Assembly: GCF_007830635.1 (NCBI RefSeq)
Contig: NZ_VLLA01000006.1
Coordinates: 62,001 to 126,000 of the forward strand
Source of the DNA: Bradyrhizobium huanghuaihaiense
Lineage (GTDB): Bacteria; Pseudomonadota; Alphaproteobacteria; Rhizobiales; Xanthobacteraceae
Direction: 5' to 3'
Length of the DNA stretch: 64,000 nt
Of this stretch, positions 53,576 to 62,217 are shown one piece after another; positions within the stretch are counted from its first letter, which is position 1; each line of letters starts with the position of its first letter. Below the pieces are notes generated by a model. It did no database searches, was not told the DNA's origin, and saw nothing but the letters and a program-made list of their open reading frames with translations. Position numbers and translations under genes: made by a program.

Positions 53576-54418
53576 ATGAAATTTACCGGCACCAAGGACT
53601 ATGTTGCGACCGACGATCTCAAGGTCGCCGTCAATGCCTCGATCGTGCTCGAGCGCCCGCTCCTGGTGAAGGGCGAGCCCGGCACCGGCAAGACGGTGCT
53701 GGCGGAGGAAGTGGCCAAGGCGCTGAACGCGCCGCTTTTGACCTGGCACATCAAGTCCACCACCAAGGCGCAGCAGGGCCTCTATGAATACGACGCGGTG
53801 TCGCGCCTGCGCGACAGCCAGCTCGGCGATGCCCGCGTGTCCGACATCAAGAACTACATCAAGCGCGGCAAGCTGTGGGAGGCCTTCACGGCCGAGCAGC
53901 GCCCGGTGCTGCTGATCGACGAGATCGACAAGGCCGACATCGAATTCCCGAACGACCTCCTGCTCGAGCTCGACCGCATGGAATTCCATGTCTACGAGAC
54001 CGGCGAGACGATCAAGGCCAAGCAGCGCCCGATCATGATGATCACCTCCAACAACGAGAAGGAGCTGCCGGACGCTTTTCTCCGCCGCTGCTTCTTCCAC
54101 TACATCAAGTTCCCCGACGCCGACACGATGGGCCGCATCGTCGACGTCCACTTCCCCGGCATCAAGAAGCGCCTGGTCGAGGAAGCGCTGCGCATCTTCT
54201 TCGAGGTGCGCGAGGTGCCCGGCCTGAAGAAGAAGCCGTCCACGTCGGAGCTGCTCGACTGGCTCAAGCTGCTGCTCAACGAGGACATGAGCGTCGAGCA
54301 GTTGAGGGAACGGGATCCGCGAAAACTGATCCCGCCGCTGCACGGCGCGCTGCTGAAGAACGAGCAGGACGTGCATCTGTTCGAGCGGCTGGCGTTCTTG
54401 AGCAGAAGGGAAGTGTAG
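53576..54418 (+). CDS. MoxR-like AAA+ ATPase
   Basis: A 280-residue AAA+ protein. Walker A is GEPGTGKT (33-40), Walker B LLIDEIDKAD, sensor 1 MITSNNEKELPDAFLRRC and an arginine finger in FLRRC. MoxR proteins work as chaperones with VWA partners such as the one encoded at 51926-53101. The gene is 105 bp after glsB, with a palindrome between. The original role of these CoxD-like proteins is CO-dehydrogenase maturation, but no such enzyme is in this window, so the client is unknown. Confidence 0.92.
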   Translation: MKFTGTKDYVATDDLKVAVNASIVLERPLLVKGEPGTGKTVLAEEVAKALNAPLLTWHIKSTTKAQQGLYEYDAVSRLRDSQLGDARVSDIKNYIKRGKLWEAFTAEQRPVLLIDEIDKADIEFPNDLLLELDRMEFHVYETGETIKAKQRPIMMITSNNEKELPDAFLRRCFFHYIKFPDADTMGRIVDVHFPGIKKRLVEEALRIFFEVREVPGLKKKPSTSELLDWLKLLLNEDMSVEQLRERDPRKLIPPLHGALLKNEQDVHLFERLAFLSRREV

Positions 54419-54425
54419 GGCCTCT

Positions 54426-54564
54426 CGTGTCCCGGACGCGCTGCAGCGTGAAACGCTGCTGCGCAGAGCCGGGACCCAGAAGGCCGCACGGATTGCTCGG
54501 AGACATGGGCCCCGGCTCTGCAGCGCACCGTCGAAGAGACGCTGCGCTGCGTCCGGGGCACGAG
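54426..54564. repeat. Dispersed repeat, family R5 (copy 3)
   Basis: CGTGTCCCGGACGCGCTGCA and CGTCCGGGGCACG ends, with GGGCCCCGGCTCTGC inside, as at 22836 and 37716. First of a series of elements filling the ~1-kb non-coding stretch 54419-55413. Confidence 0.85.
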
Positions 54565-54594
54565 AGCTGAGCTCGGTGCACGCTATCACCCCAT

Positions 54595-54675
54595 CGTCAT
54601 TGCGAGCGCAGCGAAGCAATCCAGAATCCCTCTGCGACAAGACTCTGGATTGCTTCGCTGCGCTCGCAATGACGG
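54595..54675. repeat. Dispersed palindromic repeat, family R1 (copy 4)
   Basis: CGTCATTGCGAGCGCAGCG and CGCTGCGCTCGCAATGACGG arms, with CTGGATTGCTTC inside. Confidence 0.85.
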
Positions 54676-54744
54676 AGCAAGGGGCAATGGCGCCATTCTC
54701 CAACTCGCATCTTAATTGCAGACACACCTTCGCAGCCTCGCGGC

Positions 54745-55275
54745 GCATTTCGCCCGAGCTTTGCTTCATTCCTCGCCCCTCAAAGAAAGAGGGCGCAGGG
54801 AAGGCCGGGTGCCGACCGGCACCCGCGGTCTGCTGCGCGAATGGTGCGCAGAGAAACCGCACAGCAGCATACAGGTGTAGCCAATCACTCGGCCTTCCCT
54901 GCGCAGTGGTCGGACGGCTTATGCCGCGCTCTCCCGGGAGCCGAACTTTCCCTCTGACCTCCCTCACCTCGCGAATTGACGATGCCGTTGACCCGGTTGG
55001 GCTCGCGCACATCTCCGCAAAGGCTTGACCGTAGCAACGACGGCCAGGACCACACGGTTTTGCCGTACGCACTCAGCGCCGTTCGTCTACACGCGGCCGC
55101 GGACTCACAGGGACTACCCGCCCTGCCCGCACCATCTCGTGCCGACGCTGCCGCGTCCACCGCAACCCGGCCCGCGTTTCGAACGACTCGCGAACCGCCC
55201 CTCTTCGTCGGGCCGGGCTGTGTCGATATATGCCGCAATTCCGAATTTCGGTAAAGTGGAATATTTTTGATGGAA
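54745..55275. repeat. Long dispersed Bradyrhizobium-type repeat (R11)
   Basis: About 530 bp with open but non-coding frames. It contains GAGGGCGCAGGGAAGGCCG, then GGCCTTCCCTGCGCAGTG in the inverse sense, then TTGACCGTAGCAACGACGGC, ACACGGTTTTGCCG and CGAATTTCGGTAAAGTGGAA. I remember these words as a frequently annotated spurious-ORF sequence in Bradyrhizobium genomes. There is only one copy here, so dispersal is from memory. No gene is supported between 54419 and 55413. Confidence 0.55.
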
Positions 55276-55322
55276 GGGATTGACGGGGTGCGGGGTGTTT
55301 TGCCCGACGTGAGACCAGTTTC

Positions 55323-55406
55323 GTAGGATGGGTAGAGCGAAGCGAAACCCATCGCGTTCTTTCCGCGGTGATGGTGATGGGTTTCGCTTCGCTCTACCCA
55401 TCCTAC
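55323..55406. repeat. GTAG-REP pair flanking RAYT, family R4 (copy 2)
   Basis: GTAGGATGGGTAGAGCGA at the left and TCGCTCTACCCATCCTAC at the right. Each arm is GTAG plus GATGGGT/ACCCATC hairpin with a GAGCGAAGCGAA-type loop. It lies seven bases beyond the RAYT stop codon. Confidence 0.9.
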
Positions 55407-55413
55407 TGCTCCC

Positions 55414-55956
55414 TCAACTCCGCTCTCCGAACTTGGCTCCGTCGTCGCATTGCGACAGATCTCCGGCCCAATCTGCCGGATAGTTGCCGATCTCGACGTG
55501 GCGATGGAATGACGACGGTGCCCAATCGCAGACCCGATTAACCAGACCGTGCTTGAGGGGGTTGATGTGCACGTAGTCGATGTGCCGAGCATAATCCTCC
55601 TCGTCGCGGATGGTGTGCTCCCAATAGCGGCGCTGCCAGATGCCCCGCTCTGCCCTGCTGACGCAGCTCGCTGAGACTACTTCGCCGGGCACGAGGTGGC
55701 GGGAGAAGGCGGATTTGATTTGTCGCCAGCGCATTGCAAAATCTGCATCTCCGCCAGGCATCGTCCAGACGGTGTGAAGATGCTCCGGCAGCACCACGAT
55801 TGCATCGATCATGAAAGGATGCCGCTGGCGAACCTCGCGGAAGGCCGCGCGCAATAGGTCGATGTTCGCCGTCAGAAGCGGAAGGCACCGATCCGCCAAG
55901 TTGACGGTGAAAAAGAAGCTTCCGCCGGGAATGAAATTGCGTCGATAGGAGGTCAT
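55414..55956 (-). mobile_element. REP-associated tyrosine transposase (RAYT)
   Basis: A 180-residue single-strand DNA transposase of the IS200/Y1 HUH superfamily, RAYT branch. The metal-binding HxH is H59-L-H61 (LPEHLHTVW), and catalytic Y128 lies in DYVHINPLKHGLV. The N-terminus YRRNFIPGGSFFFTVNL is typical. Members are single-copy genes thought to mobilise or maintain REP elements. The gene looks intact. GTAG-type REP pairs of one family lie on both sides (55323-55406 and 56021-56107). It ends seven bases from one and starts 65 bases from the other. Confidence 0.93.
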
Positions 55957-56020
55957 GCCTCATTTTAGCACAACCTTGCAGACGATTCTAATTCCGACCT
56001 CAACCTATAGTGAAGGGCTT

Positions 56021-56107
56021 GTAGGATGGGAAGAGCGCAGCGAAACCCATCGCACCTTCAAAGAACGCGGCACGATGATGGGTTTCGCTTCGCTCTACCC
56101 ATCCTAC
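56021..56107. repeat. GTAG-REP pair flanking RAYT, family R4 (copy 3)
   Basis: GTAGGATGGGAAGAGCGC and CGCTCTACCCATCCTAC arms. The left arm has GGGAAG where other copies have GGGTAG. Upstream of the RAYT start. It ends 11 bp before the GMC gene's stop codon. Confidence 0.9.
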
Positions 56108-56117
56108 GAAGTTTGCC

Positions 56118-57764
56118 TCACGCCACCGCCGCGTCCGGGATGCGTGCGGCTTCCATCGGCTGCTTGCCGCGGATCAGGTCCGAGGCGCGGTCGGCGATCA
56201 TCATCGTTGATGCGTTGAGGTTCGCCGAGATCATGCGGGGCATGACGGAGGCATCGATGACGCGGAGGCCTTCGAGGCCGTGGACTCGGAGCTGGTCGTC
56301 GACGACCGCCCAGGTCGAGTCCGCCGGGCCCATGCGGCAGGTGCAGCCGGGGTGGAAGGTGGTGGTGCCGCGCTCGGTGGCGGCGTGCAGGAATTCGTCG
56401 TCGGTGTTGACGTTGGGGCCGGGGAAATCCTCGTAGGCGTAATAGGGCGACAGCGGCGCCGATTTCAGCAGGCGCCGCGCGAGCTTCATGCCGCCGACGA
56501 TGACGCGGCGGTCGAGCTCGGCATCGAGATAGTTGGTCTGGATGATCGGCGGCGCGAACGGATCGGAGGAGCGGATGCGGACATAGCCGCGGCTCTCCGG
56601 GCGCTGCTGCCAGGAGGCGACCGTCATGCCGGGCTCGTCCTCGAGCTGCCCCTGCACGCCTTCCTTGTAGGAGGCGGGCGTGAAGGTGAGCTGGAGATCG
56701 GAGCTCTCAGCGCTCTCGCCGGAGTGCCAGAAGCAATAGACCATGGTCGGCGACAGCGACAGCAGGCCGCGGCGCGCGGTCGCCCATTTCAACGCCTCGA
56801 TCCACAGCGAGAAGCCGCGGCGGAGCTCGTTGATAGTCTTGATGTCTTTCACGCGCGCCACCGTGCGCGGGGCGTAATGGTCCTGAAGGCCCTCGCCGAC
56901 GGGCAGCGCGTGACGCACCGCGATGCCGTGCTGCTGCAACAGATCCGGCGAGCCGACGCCAGAGAGCTGCAAGAGCTGCGGCGAATTATAGGTGCCGCCG
57001 GAGAGGATCACTTCCTTGTTGGCGCGCACTTCGACGGGCTGGCCGCCACGGCCGCCCTTGGTGTAACGCACGCCGACCGCGCGCTTGCCTTCAAAAAAGA
57101 TCTCGGTCGCATGCGCATGCGTGTGCACATGCACGTTGGGCCGCTTCATCGCGGGCTTGAGGAAGGCGGTCGAACCGGAGACGCGCAGGCCCTTGTCGAT
57201 GGTGCGCTGGCAGTAGGAGACGCCCTCCTGGGTCTTGCCGTTGTAGTCGGGGTTGCGTGGGATGCCGAGCGAGACTGCGCCTTCCATGAAGGCCTCGCAG
57301 AGCGGATCGCGCCAGTCCATGGTGGTGACGGTGAGCTTGCCGTCGCGGCCGCGATAGGTGTCCTCGCCCTCGCCCACGCGCCTTTCCAGCCGCCGGAAGT
57401 ACGGCAGCACGTCGGCATAACCCCAGCCGCGATTGCCCATCTGCGCCCAGGTGTCGAAATCCATGCGCTGGCCGCGGTTGTAGATGTGGCCGTTGATCGA
57501 GGACGAGCCGCCGAGCGTCTTGCCGCGCGGCGCGTAGATGCTGCGCCCGCCGGTATAGGGTCCCGGCTCCTGCTGGTAGGCCCAGTTGATGCTCTTCATG
57601 TGGAAGGTTTTTATGAAACCCGCCGGCAGATGGATGTAGGGGTGCCAGTCGCTCGGCCCGGCTTCGAGCACGCAGACGCTGACATTGGGATCTTCGCTGA
57701 GCCGGCTGGTGAGCACGCAACCGGCGGAGCCCGCGCCGACGATCACATAATCGAATCTATCCAT
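56118..57764 (-). CDS. GMC oxidoreductase (choline dehydrogenase-like)
   Basis: A 548-residue FAD flavoenzyme. The ADP-binding motif GAGSAGC is at about 10-16, the GMC signature GKTLGGSSSINGHIYNRG follows, and the catalytic His lies in TTTFHPGCTCRMG near the C-terminus with NLNASTMM after. Family members oxidise alcohols, often with a quinone acceptor; choline dehydrogenase itself is only one possibility. A GNAT gene ends 16 bp upstream on the same strand, so the two are co-transcribed. SMP-30 and enolase-superfamily genes nearby hint at carbohydrate or aliphatic acid use. Confidence 0.92.
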   Translation of the reverse strand: MDRFDYVIVGAGSAGCVLTSRLSEDPNVSVCVLEAGPSDWHPYIHLPAGFIKTFHMKSINWAYQQEPGPYTGGRSIYAPRGKTLGGSSSINGHIYNRGQRMDFDTWAQMGNRGWGYADVLPYFRRLERRVGEGEDTYRGRDGKLTVTTMDWRDPLCEAFMEGAVSLGIPRNPDYNGKTQEGVSYCQRTIDKGLRVSGSTAFLKPAMKRPNVHVHTHAHATEIFFEGKRAVGVRYTKGGRGGQPVEVRANKEVILSGGTYNSPQLLQLSGVGSPDLLQQHGIAVRHALPVGEGLQDHYAPRTVARVKDIKTINELRRGFSLWIEALKWATARRGLLSLSPTMVYCFWHSGESAESSDLQLTFTPASYKEGVQGQLEDEPGMTVASWQQRPESRGYVRIRSSDPFAPPIIQTNYLDAELDRRVIVGGMKLARRLLKSAPLSPYYAYEDFPGPNVNTDDEFLHAATERGTTTFHPGCTCRMGPADSTWAVVDDQLRVHGLEGLRVIDASVMPRMISANLNASTMMIADRASDLIRGKQPMEAARIPDAAVA

Positions 57765-57780
57765 GGTCCCTCGGCCGCCC

Positions 57781-58374
57781 CTAGCGCGGCTTGTCGTTGA
57801 GTTGAAATTCCAGATGCGCCTGCACCGTCGGCCATTCGGCGGCGGTGATGCTGTAGACTACAGTATCGCGCAGCGTACCGTTCGGCGCGACCTGATGGCT
57901 GCGCAGGATGCCGTCCTGCTTGGCGCCCAGGCGCTCGATGGCGCGGCGGCTCTGGTGGTTGAAGAAATGCGTACGGAACTCGACCGCGATGCAGTTCAGC
58001 GTCTCGAAGGCATGCCGGAGCAGGAGCAGCTTGCACTGCGTGTTGAGCGGCCCGCGCTGCGCGCCCTTGCCGTACCAGGTCGAGCCGATCTCGACGCGGC
58101 GGTTGGTGGCATCGATGTTCATGTAGGTCGTCATGCCGACGATATTGCCGCCGGCGTCGAACACGGTGAAGGGCAGCATCGAGCCGGCGGCCTGCAAGGC
58201 CAGGCGGCGGTCGATCTCCTTGCCCATGTTCTCCGGCAGCGGGATCGCAGTGTACCAGAGTTTTGACAGCTCGCCGTCCTTGACGGCCTCGACCAGCCCC
58301 TCGCGATGCTGATGCGACAGCGGCTCGAGACGGGCATGCTGTCCGCGCAGGGTGATGGGATCAGGCCAGGGCAT
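57781..58374 (-). CDS. GNAT family N-acetyltransferase
   Basis: A 197-residue acetyltransferase of the RimJ/RimL-like GNAT group: GQHARLEPLSHQH, then EIGSTWYGKGAQRGPLNTQ, LLRHAFETLNCIAVEFRTH and NHQSRRAIERLGAKQDG, with the typical acetyl-CoA loop. It acts in the cytoplasm on an unknown amine. It is followed by the GMC gene after 16 bp. The start at 58374 (MPWPDPITLRG) is preceded by GAGAGAG. Confidence 0.88.
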   Translation of the reverse strand: MPWPDPITLRGQHARLEPLSHQHREGLVEAVKDGELSKLWYTAIPLPENMGKEIDRRLALQAAGSMLPFTVFDAGGNIVGMTTYMNIDATNRRVEIGSTWYGKGAQRGPLNTQCKLLLLRHAFETLNCIAVEFRTHFFNHQSRRAIERLGAKQDGILRSHQVAPNGTLRDTVVYSITAAEWPTVQAHLEFQLNDKPR

Positions 58375-58390
58375 TGAAGTCTCTCTCCGT

Positions 58391-58478
58391 TGTCATTGCG
58401 AGGAGCGAAGCGACGAAGCAATCCAGACTGTCACCGCGGGGGCATTCCTGGATTGCTTCGCTTCGCTCGCAATGACGG
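58391..58478. repeat. Dispersed palindromic repeat, family R1 (copy 5)
   Basis: TGTCATTGCGAGGAGCGAAG and GCTCGCAATGACGG arms with CAATCCAG and CTGGATTGC inside. Lies between the GNAT and SMP-30 genes. Confidence 0.85.
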
Positions 58479-58491
58479 TCACTAGCACCGT

Positions 58492-59418
58492 TTACTTGTT
58501 TAGGAAATTGAGAGGCAAACCGCCGCGCGGCCAGTCCATGGCGACGAGCTCGCCCTTGCCCGACAGCGTGATGTAGGCGGTTTTCAGCCCGGGGCCGCCG
58601 AAGGCGATGTTGGTGGTGACACGGTCGCCGGTCGGGACCTGCTCGACCAGGGTGCCGTCGGGCGCGATCACCGAGATGCAGCCGGAGACGAGGGTGGCGA
58701 CGCAGACATTGCCGTTTGCTTCCACCGCGAGCGAGTCGAACATCTGGTAGCCGCCGAGGCCGCAGATCGGTTTTCCCCGCTCGCCGCGATAGATCGCGTC
58801 GCGCGGCTTGAGCGTGCCGGGCGCGGAGAGCTCATAGGCCCACAGCCGCCCCGTGGGCGTCTCCGCGATATAGACGGTGTTCTCGTCCGGCGACAGCCCG
58901 ATGCCGTTGGCCGGCAGCACGCCGTGCACGATTTCGACGATCTCGGTCATGCCGGGCTTGAGGTAATACATGCCGCCGACATCCATCTCGCGCGCGCGGC
59001 GCTTGCCGAGATCGGAGAACCAGAGGCCGCCCTGCCTGTCGAACACCAGATCGTTCGGCCCGCGCAGATCGTGCTCGCCGCATTTCGTCACGACGGTCTC
59101 GACCTTGCCGGATTGCAGGTCGACGCGCTGGATCGAGCCGCCGAGATAATCGTCCGGCTGCGGGCCGGGCATGATCATGTTGCGGGTCGGAATCCAGGAG
59201 AAGCCGCCATTGTTGCAGATGTAGATCTTGCCGTCGGGCCCGAGCGCGGCGCCATTCGGGCCGCCCGGAATTTTCGCCACGATCTCCTTGCGGCCGTCGG
59301 GATAGACGCGCGTCAGGCGCTGGCCGCGGATCTCCACCAGCACCACCGAGCCGTCCGGCATCACGACCGGCCCTTCGGGAAATTCGAGGTCGGTGGCGAG
59401 AACGCGGACGTTGGACAT
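58492..59418 (-). CDS. SMP-30/gluconolactonase-like protein
   Basis: A 308-residue six-bladed beta-propeller of the SMP-30/gluconolaconase/LRE family: LEFPEGPV with the metal Glu, GGPNGAALGPDG, LRGPNDLVFD with the metal Asn, and GIGLSPDENTVY with the Asp. These enzymes hydrolyse sugar lactones. Starts at 59418 (MSNVRVLATDLEFPEG); the longer frame is not conserved. It lies between GNAT-GMC and an AraC regulator gene, all on the minus strand. Confidence 0.9.
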   Translation of the reverse strand: MSNVRVLATDLEFPEGPVVMPDGSVVLVEIRGQRLTRVYPDGRKEIVAKIPGGPNGAALGPDGKIYICNNGGFSWIPTRNMIMPGPQPDDYLGGSIQRVDLQSGKVETVVTKCGEHDLRGPNDLVFDRQGGLWFSDLGKRRAREMDVGGMYYLKPGMTEIVEIVHGVLPANGIGLSPDENTVYIAETPTGRLWAYELSAPGTLKPRDAIYRGERGKPICGLGGYQMFDSLAVEANGNVCVATLVSGCISVIAPDGTLVEQVPTGDRVTTNIAFGGPGLKTAYITLSGKGELVAMDWPRGGLPLNFLNK

Positions 59419-59553
59419 GTGGGACCCTCCCGGCTGCTTGTTATGGCTTGCACGGGATGTCCGGCACGGGCCCCACACGCAAGATTTGCCTGCGGTTATG
59501 ACAAAGTCACCCCCGCTTGCCAAGCAAGCGGGATGGTATGCCAGCCCTGCAGC

Positions 59554-60387
59554 TTACTCCCGCACGGGCACCCAGATTTCGAAGCCGCCATTGCCGGTCG
59601 CGGGATCGAACTTTTCGTCATAGCGCTCGAAGTTCGGCGCATCGGCCGCCTGCAAGCCGGAGGCCGGCAGCCATTGATTCCAGATCGTATTCACCGTGCG
59701 GCGGATCGAGGCGACGTGCTCGGTGTGGGTGAACACGGCATAGCGCTGCTCGGGGATGCGGATGCGACCGAAGCGGCGCGGCAGGTCGGAGAAGTCCGCG
59801 ACCTCGACGCCGGCGATGTAGTCGAAATTGCCGGCATCATCGCCGTTGCAGCAGACGCCATAGGCGACATTGCCGATGCGCGCGGGAATGTCGGCGACCT
59901 CCTGATGGAAGCGGTGCCACAGGCCCGGGATCATGGCGCCGTTGTCGCAGGCGATGCGCTCAGTGGGGCCGGCGACGAGGAAGGCCTTCGCCGTCTCGAA
60001 ACGCGGTGCGGCAAGGTTGTCGAGCATGGTGGAGTCCATGAGGATCGGCTCCTGAAGCTTGAGATGGCTGACGCATGTCGCGGTCCTGACAGCTTCGGGC
60101 GTGGTGCCGAACTGGTCGCGGAACGCGCGGGTGAATGCTTCGTGCGAGCCGTAATCCGCCTCCAGCGCGATGCTGAGGATGTCCGGCGCGCCGTTCGCAA
60201 GGCTGCGCGCGGCCTCCGTCAGCCGCCGTGCGCGCAGGTAGCGCATCGCCGGCAGGCCGGTGGCTGCGGCAAACGCACGCACCAGGTGGAACCGCGACAC
60301 GCCGGCGACCGCGGCGATCTCGTCGAGCGTCATCGGCTCGGCCAGATGGCTCTCGATGTACCAGAGCGCGCGCTGGGCTGGGTTCAT
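59554..60387 (-). CDS. AraC-type regulator with GyrI-like effector domain
   Basis: A 277-residue transcription factor. Two AraC HTH motifs occupy about 8-105 (LDEIAAVAGVSRFHLVRAFAA and ALEADYGSHEAFTRAFRDQFG). Residues about 120-277 form a GyrI/Rob-like ligand-binding domain (AIP effector-binding) with PARIGNVAYGVC and FEIWVPV. It is divergent from the enolase-superfamily gene by 178 bp and upstream of SMP-30 on the same strand, so control of either side is plausible. Confidence 0.9.
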   Translation of the reverse strand: MNPAQRALWYIESHLAEPMTLDEIAAVAGVSRFHLVRAFAAATGLPAMRYLRARRLTEAARSLANGAPDILSIALEADYGSHEAFTRAFRDQFGTTPEAVRTATCVSHLKLQEPILMDSTMLDNLAAPRFETAKAFLVAGPTERIACDNGAMIPGLWHRFHQEVADIPARIGNVAYGVCCNGDDAGNFDYIAGVEVADFSDLPRRFGRIRIPEQRYAVFTHTEHVASIRRTVNTIWNQWLPASGLQAADAPNFERYDEKFDPATGNGGFEIWVPVRE

Positions 60388-60565
60388 GACGGTCGGACCT
60401 CGTTCGAAGCAAGACCATGATGCACCGAAGGCCGCCGGCTTCGCTTGATCGGCGTTGCGGTCCTTTAGGAAGATAGCGCCGGAACTGCCACTGGCAACGT
60501 CCGGGCGTTCGTGGCTACATTCGACAACTCAAAACCGCTCACAAGAAAGCAGGAGGAACCGCCAC

Positions 60566-61669
60566 ATGAAGATCACCGATGTGCGGGCGCACCATATCCG
60601 CATCCCCTACGACGCCGGTGTTGCGAGCTTCCGCCAGGGCGCCTCCGCCATCACCGCCCTCGACATGGTGCTGGTCGAGGTCACGACCGATGCCGGACTG
60701 ACCGGCTGGGGCGATGCCTTCGCCTATGTCAGCCCGCGCACCACGCGGAGCGCCGTCGAGGAGATGATCGCGCCGCAGGCCATCGGCCTCGAGGTTCCTG
60801 ACGCCGCCGGCATTGCCGCGGCGATGGAGCAGATCCAGCGCAATCTGCATCTGTTCGGCCGCTACGGCATCACCATGTTCGCGATCTCCGGCCTCGACAT
60901 CGCGCTGTGGGACCTCGCTGCGAAGATCAGGGGCGTGCCGCTGCACCGCCTGCTCGGCGAGATCCGGCGCCCGGCCATTCCCGCCTATGCGAGCCTGCTG
61001 CGGATCGGCTCGCCCGACAACATCGCCGGCGAATGCCGGAAGGCGCTCGCACTCGGCTATGGCGCGATCAAGCTGCATGAGACCACGACACCTGCGGTGT
61101 TCGCCGCGCGCGAGGCGATCGGGCCCAACATTCCCCTGATGGTCGACATGAACTGCCCGCTGTCAGGCGAGCAGGCGATTGCATTCGCGAAGGCGTGCAA
61201 GGACGCGCAGCCGATGTTCCTGGAGGAGCCGGTCTGGCCGCCGGAGGATTTTGCCACGCTCGCCGACGTTCGCAACAAGGGCGGGCTCGGCATCGCCGCC
61301 GGCGAGAATGCCTGCACGGAATATCAATTCCGCCAGATGATGGATGCCGGCGCCGTGAGCCACGCCCAGCCGTCGGTGATCAAGGTCGGCGGCATCACGG
61401 AGTTCCTGAAGGTCGCGGCGCAGGCCGATCAACGCGGCGTCAAGATCGTCCCGCATTCCCCCTATTTCGGTCCCGGCTTGCTGGCGACGGTGCACCTGCT
61501 CGCGACGCGCGACGACGGGCTGGTCGAGATGTTCTACCTCAAGCGCGAAGCCTGTCTGTGGGGCGGCCGCGCCGATGCCGATGCCACCGGCCATGTCGCG
61601 GTGCCGGCAGGACCCGGGCTCGGCCATGAGCCCGATCGCGACGTGATGGAGCGCTATCGCGTGGCGTGA
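60566..61669 (+). CDS. Enolase-superfamily (mandelate racemase/MLE) enzyme
   Basis: A 367-residue acid-sugar-type enzyme. Metal ligands are D194 (VDMN), E220 (FLEEP) and E247 (GEN). A general base is expected at K169 in a K-x-H arrangement (AIKLHE), with H297 (VPHSPY) or K273 (IKVGG) opposite. This pattern is closest to the mandelate racemase/muconate lactonizing group with acid-sugar substrates. Start 60566 follows AGGAGGAAC. The substrate is not predictable. It is next to SMP-30, GMC and AraC genes. Confidence 0.9.
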   Translation: MKITDVRAHHIRIPYDAGVASFRQGASAITALDMVLVEVTTDAGLTGWGDAFAYVSPRTTRSAVEEMIAPQAIGLEVPDAAGIAAAMEQIQRNLHLFGRYGITMFAISGLDIALWDLAAKIRGVPLHRLLGEIRRPAIPAYASLLRIGSPDNIAGECRKALALGYGAIKLHETTTPAVFAAREAIGPNIPLMVDMNCPLSGEQAIAFAKACKDAQPMFLEEPVWPPEDFATLADVRNKGGLGIAAGENACTEYQFRQMMDAGAVSHAQPSVIKVGGITEFLKVAAQADQRGVKIVPHSPYFGPGLLATVHLLATRDDGLVEMFYLKREACLWGGRADADATGHVAVPAGPGLGHEPDRDVMERYRVA

Positions 61670-61678
61670 TCGACGCGC

Positions 61679-62035
61679 CTATTTCGCAGCGTCCTTTGGC
61701 GGCGGCGCGTCCTGCTTCTTCTTCAAATCTTCGGCGGTCTTCGCCTGCGCGGCCTGGAGATCACTGATCGTCTTCTGCAGGCCGGCAACGCTCGTCTTCA
61801 GCGCGTCGATCTGGCGACCTGCCGCATCCAGCTTCTGCTGATGATCGAGGTTGAGCTTGGTGATCGTCTTCTGGAGGAAGTCGATATTGCTCTGGAGACA
61901 GCTGGTGCGGCGCTCCATGGTCTTCTCGACGGTGCAGATCTCGATGCCCGGCACATCCTGCGCGCGGAGCGGCGCAGCCGCCAGCGTCGCGAGCAGCAAC
62001 ATCGGGAAAAAAATGCCGGTGCTTCGAAGCGGCAT
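61679..62035 (-). CDS. Secreted coiled-coil protein
   Basis: A 118-residue protein with signal peptide about 1-25 (PLRAQDV). The mature part has two Cys (IEICTVEK and RTSCLQS) near the N-terminus, then heptad-rich sequence (ITKLNLDHQQKLDAAGRQID) to about residue 105 and a KKKQDAPPPKDAAK tail. It may form a disulfide and an extended coiled coil in the periplasm. It is convergent with the enolase-superfamily gene, with nine bases between stops. Function unknown. Confidence 0.78.
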   Translation of the reverse strand: MPLRSTGIFFPMLLLATLAAAPLRAQDVPGIEICTVEKTMERRTSCLQSNIDFLQKTITKLNLDHQQKLDAAGRQIDALKTSVAGLQKTISDLQAAQAKTAEDLKKKQDAPPPKDAAK

Positions 62036-62217
62036 GCAGGGTTCCTCGCCAAATGATCACAGCAATGTGCGCCGATTGCGCACAGCGGCCGGACGCTACC
62101 ACACTCGTACCGCATTCTCGCGTTGAGCTTGGCTTGTTCCCTGGGACGGGGAGCAGTGAACCGCACGCGAAGGAAGTGGGCGCACTTTCGCGGCTTTGTT
62201 TAGGGGAGATTTTTACA

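Noticed and set aside
54576..55028. 150-codon plus-strand ORF in the repeat region
   Set aside because: It lies wholly in R1 and R11 repeats. I recall similar translations as spurious annotations in Bradyrhizobium.
51926..55072. 1048-codon minus-strand frame containing the VWA protein
   Set aside because: Only the part after 53101 is protein-like. The upstream part is antisense to MoxR and GlsB and passes through dispersed repeats.
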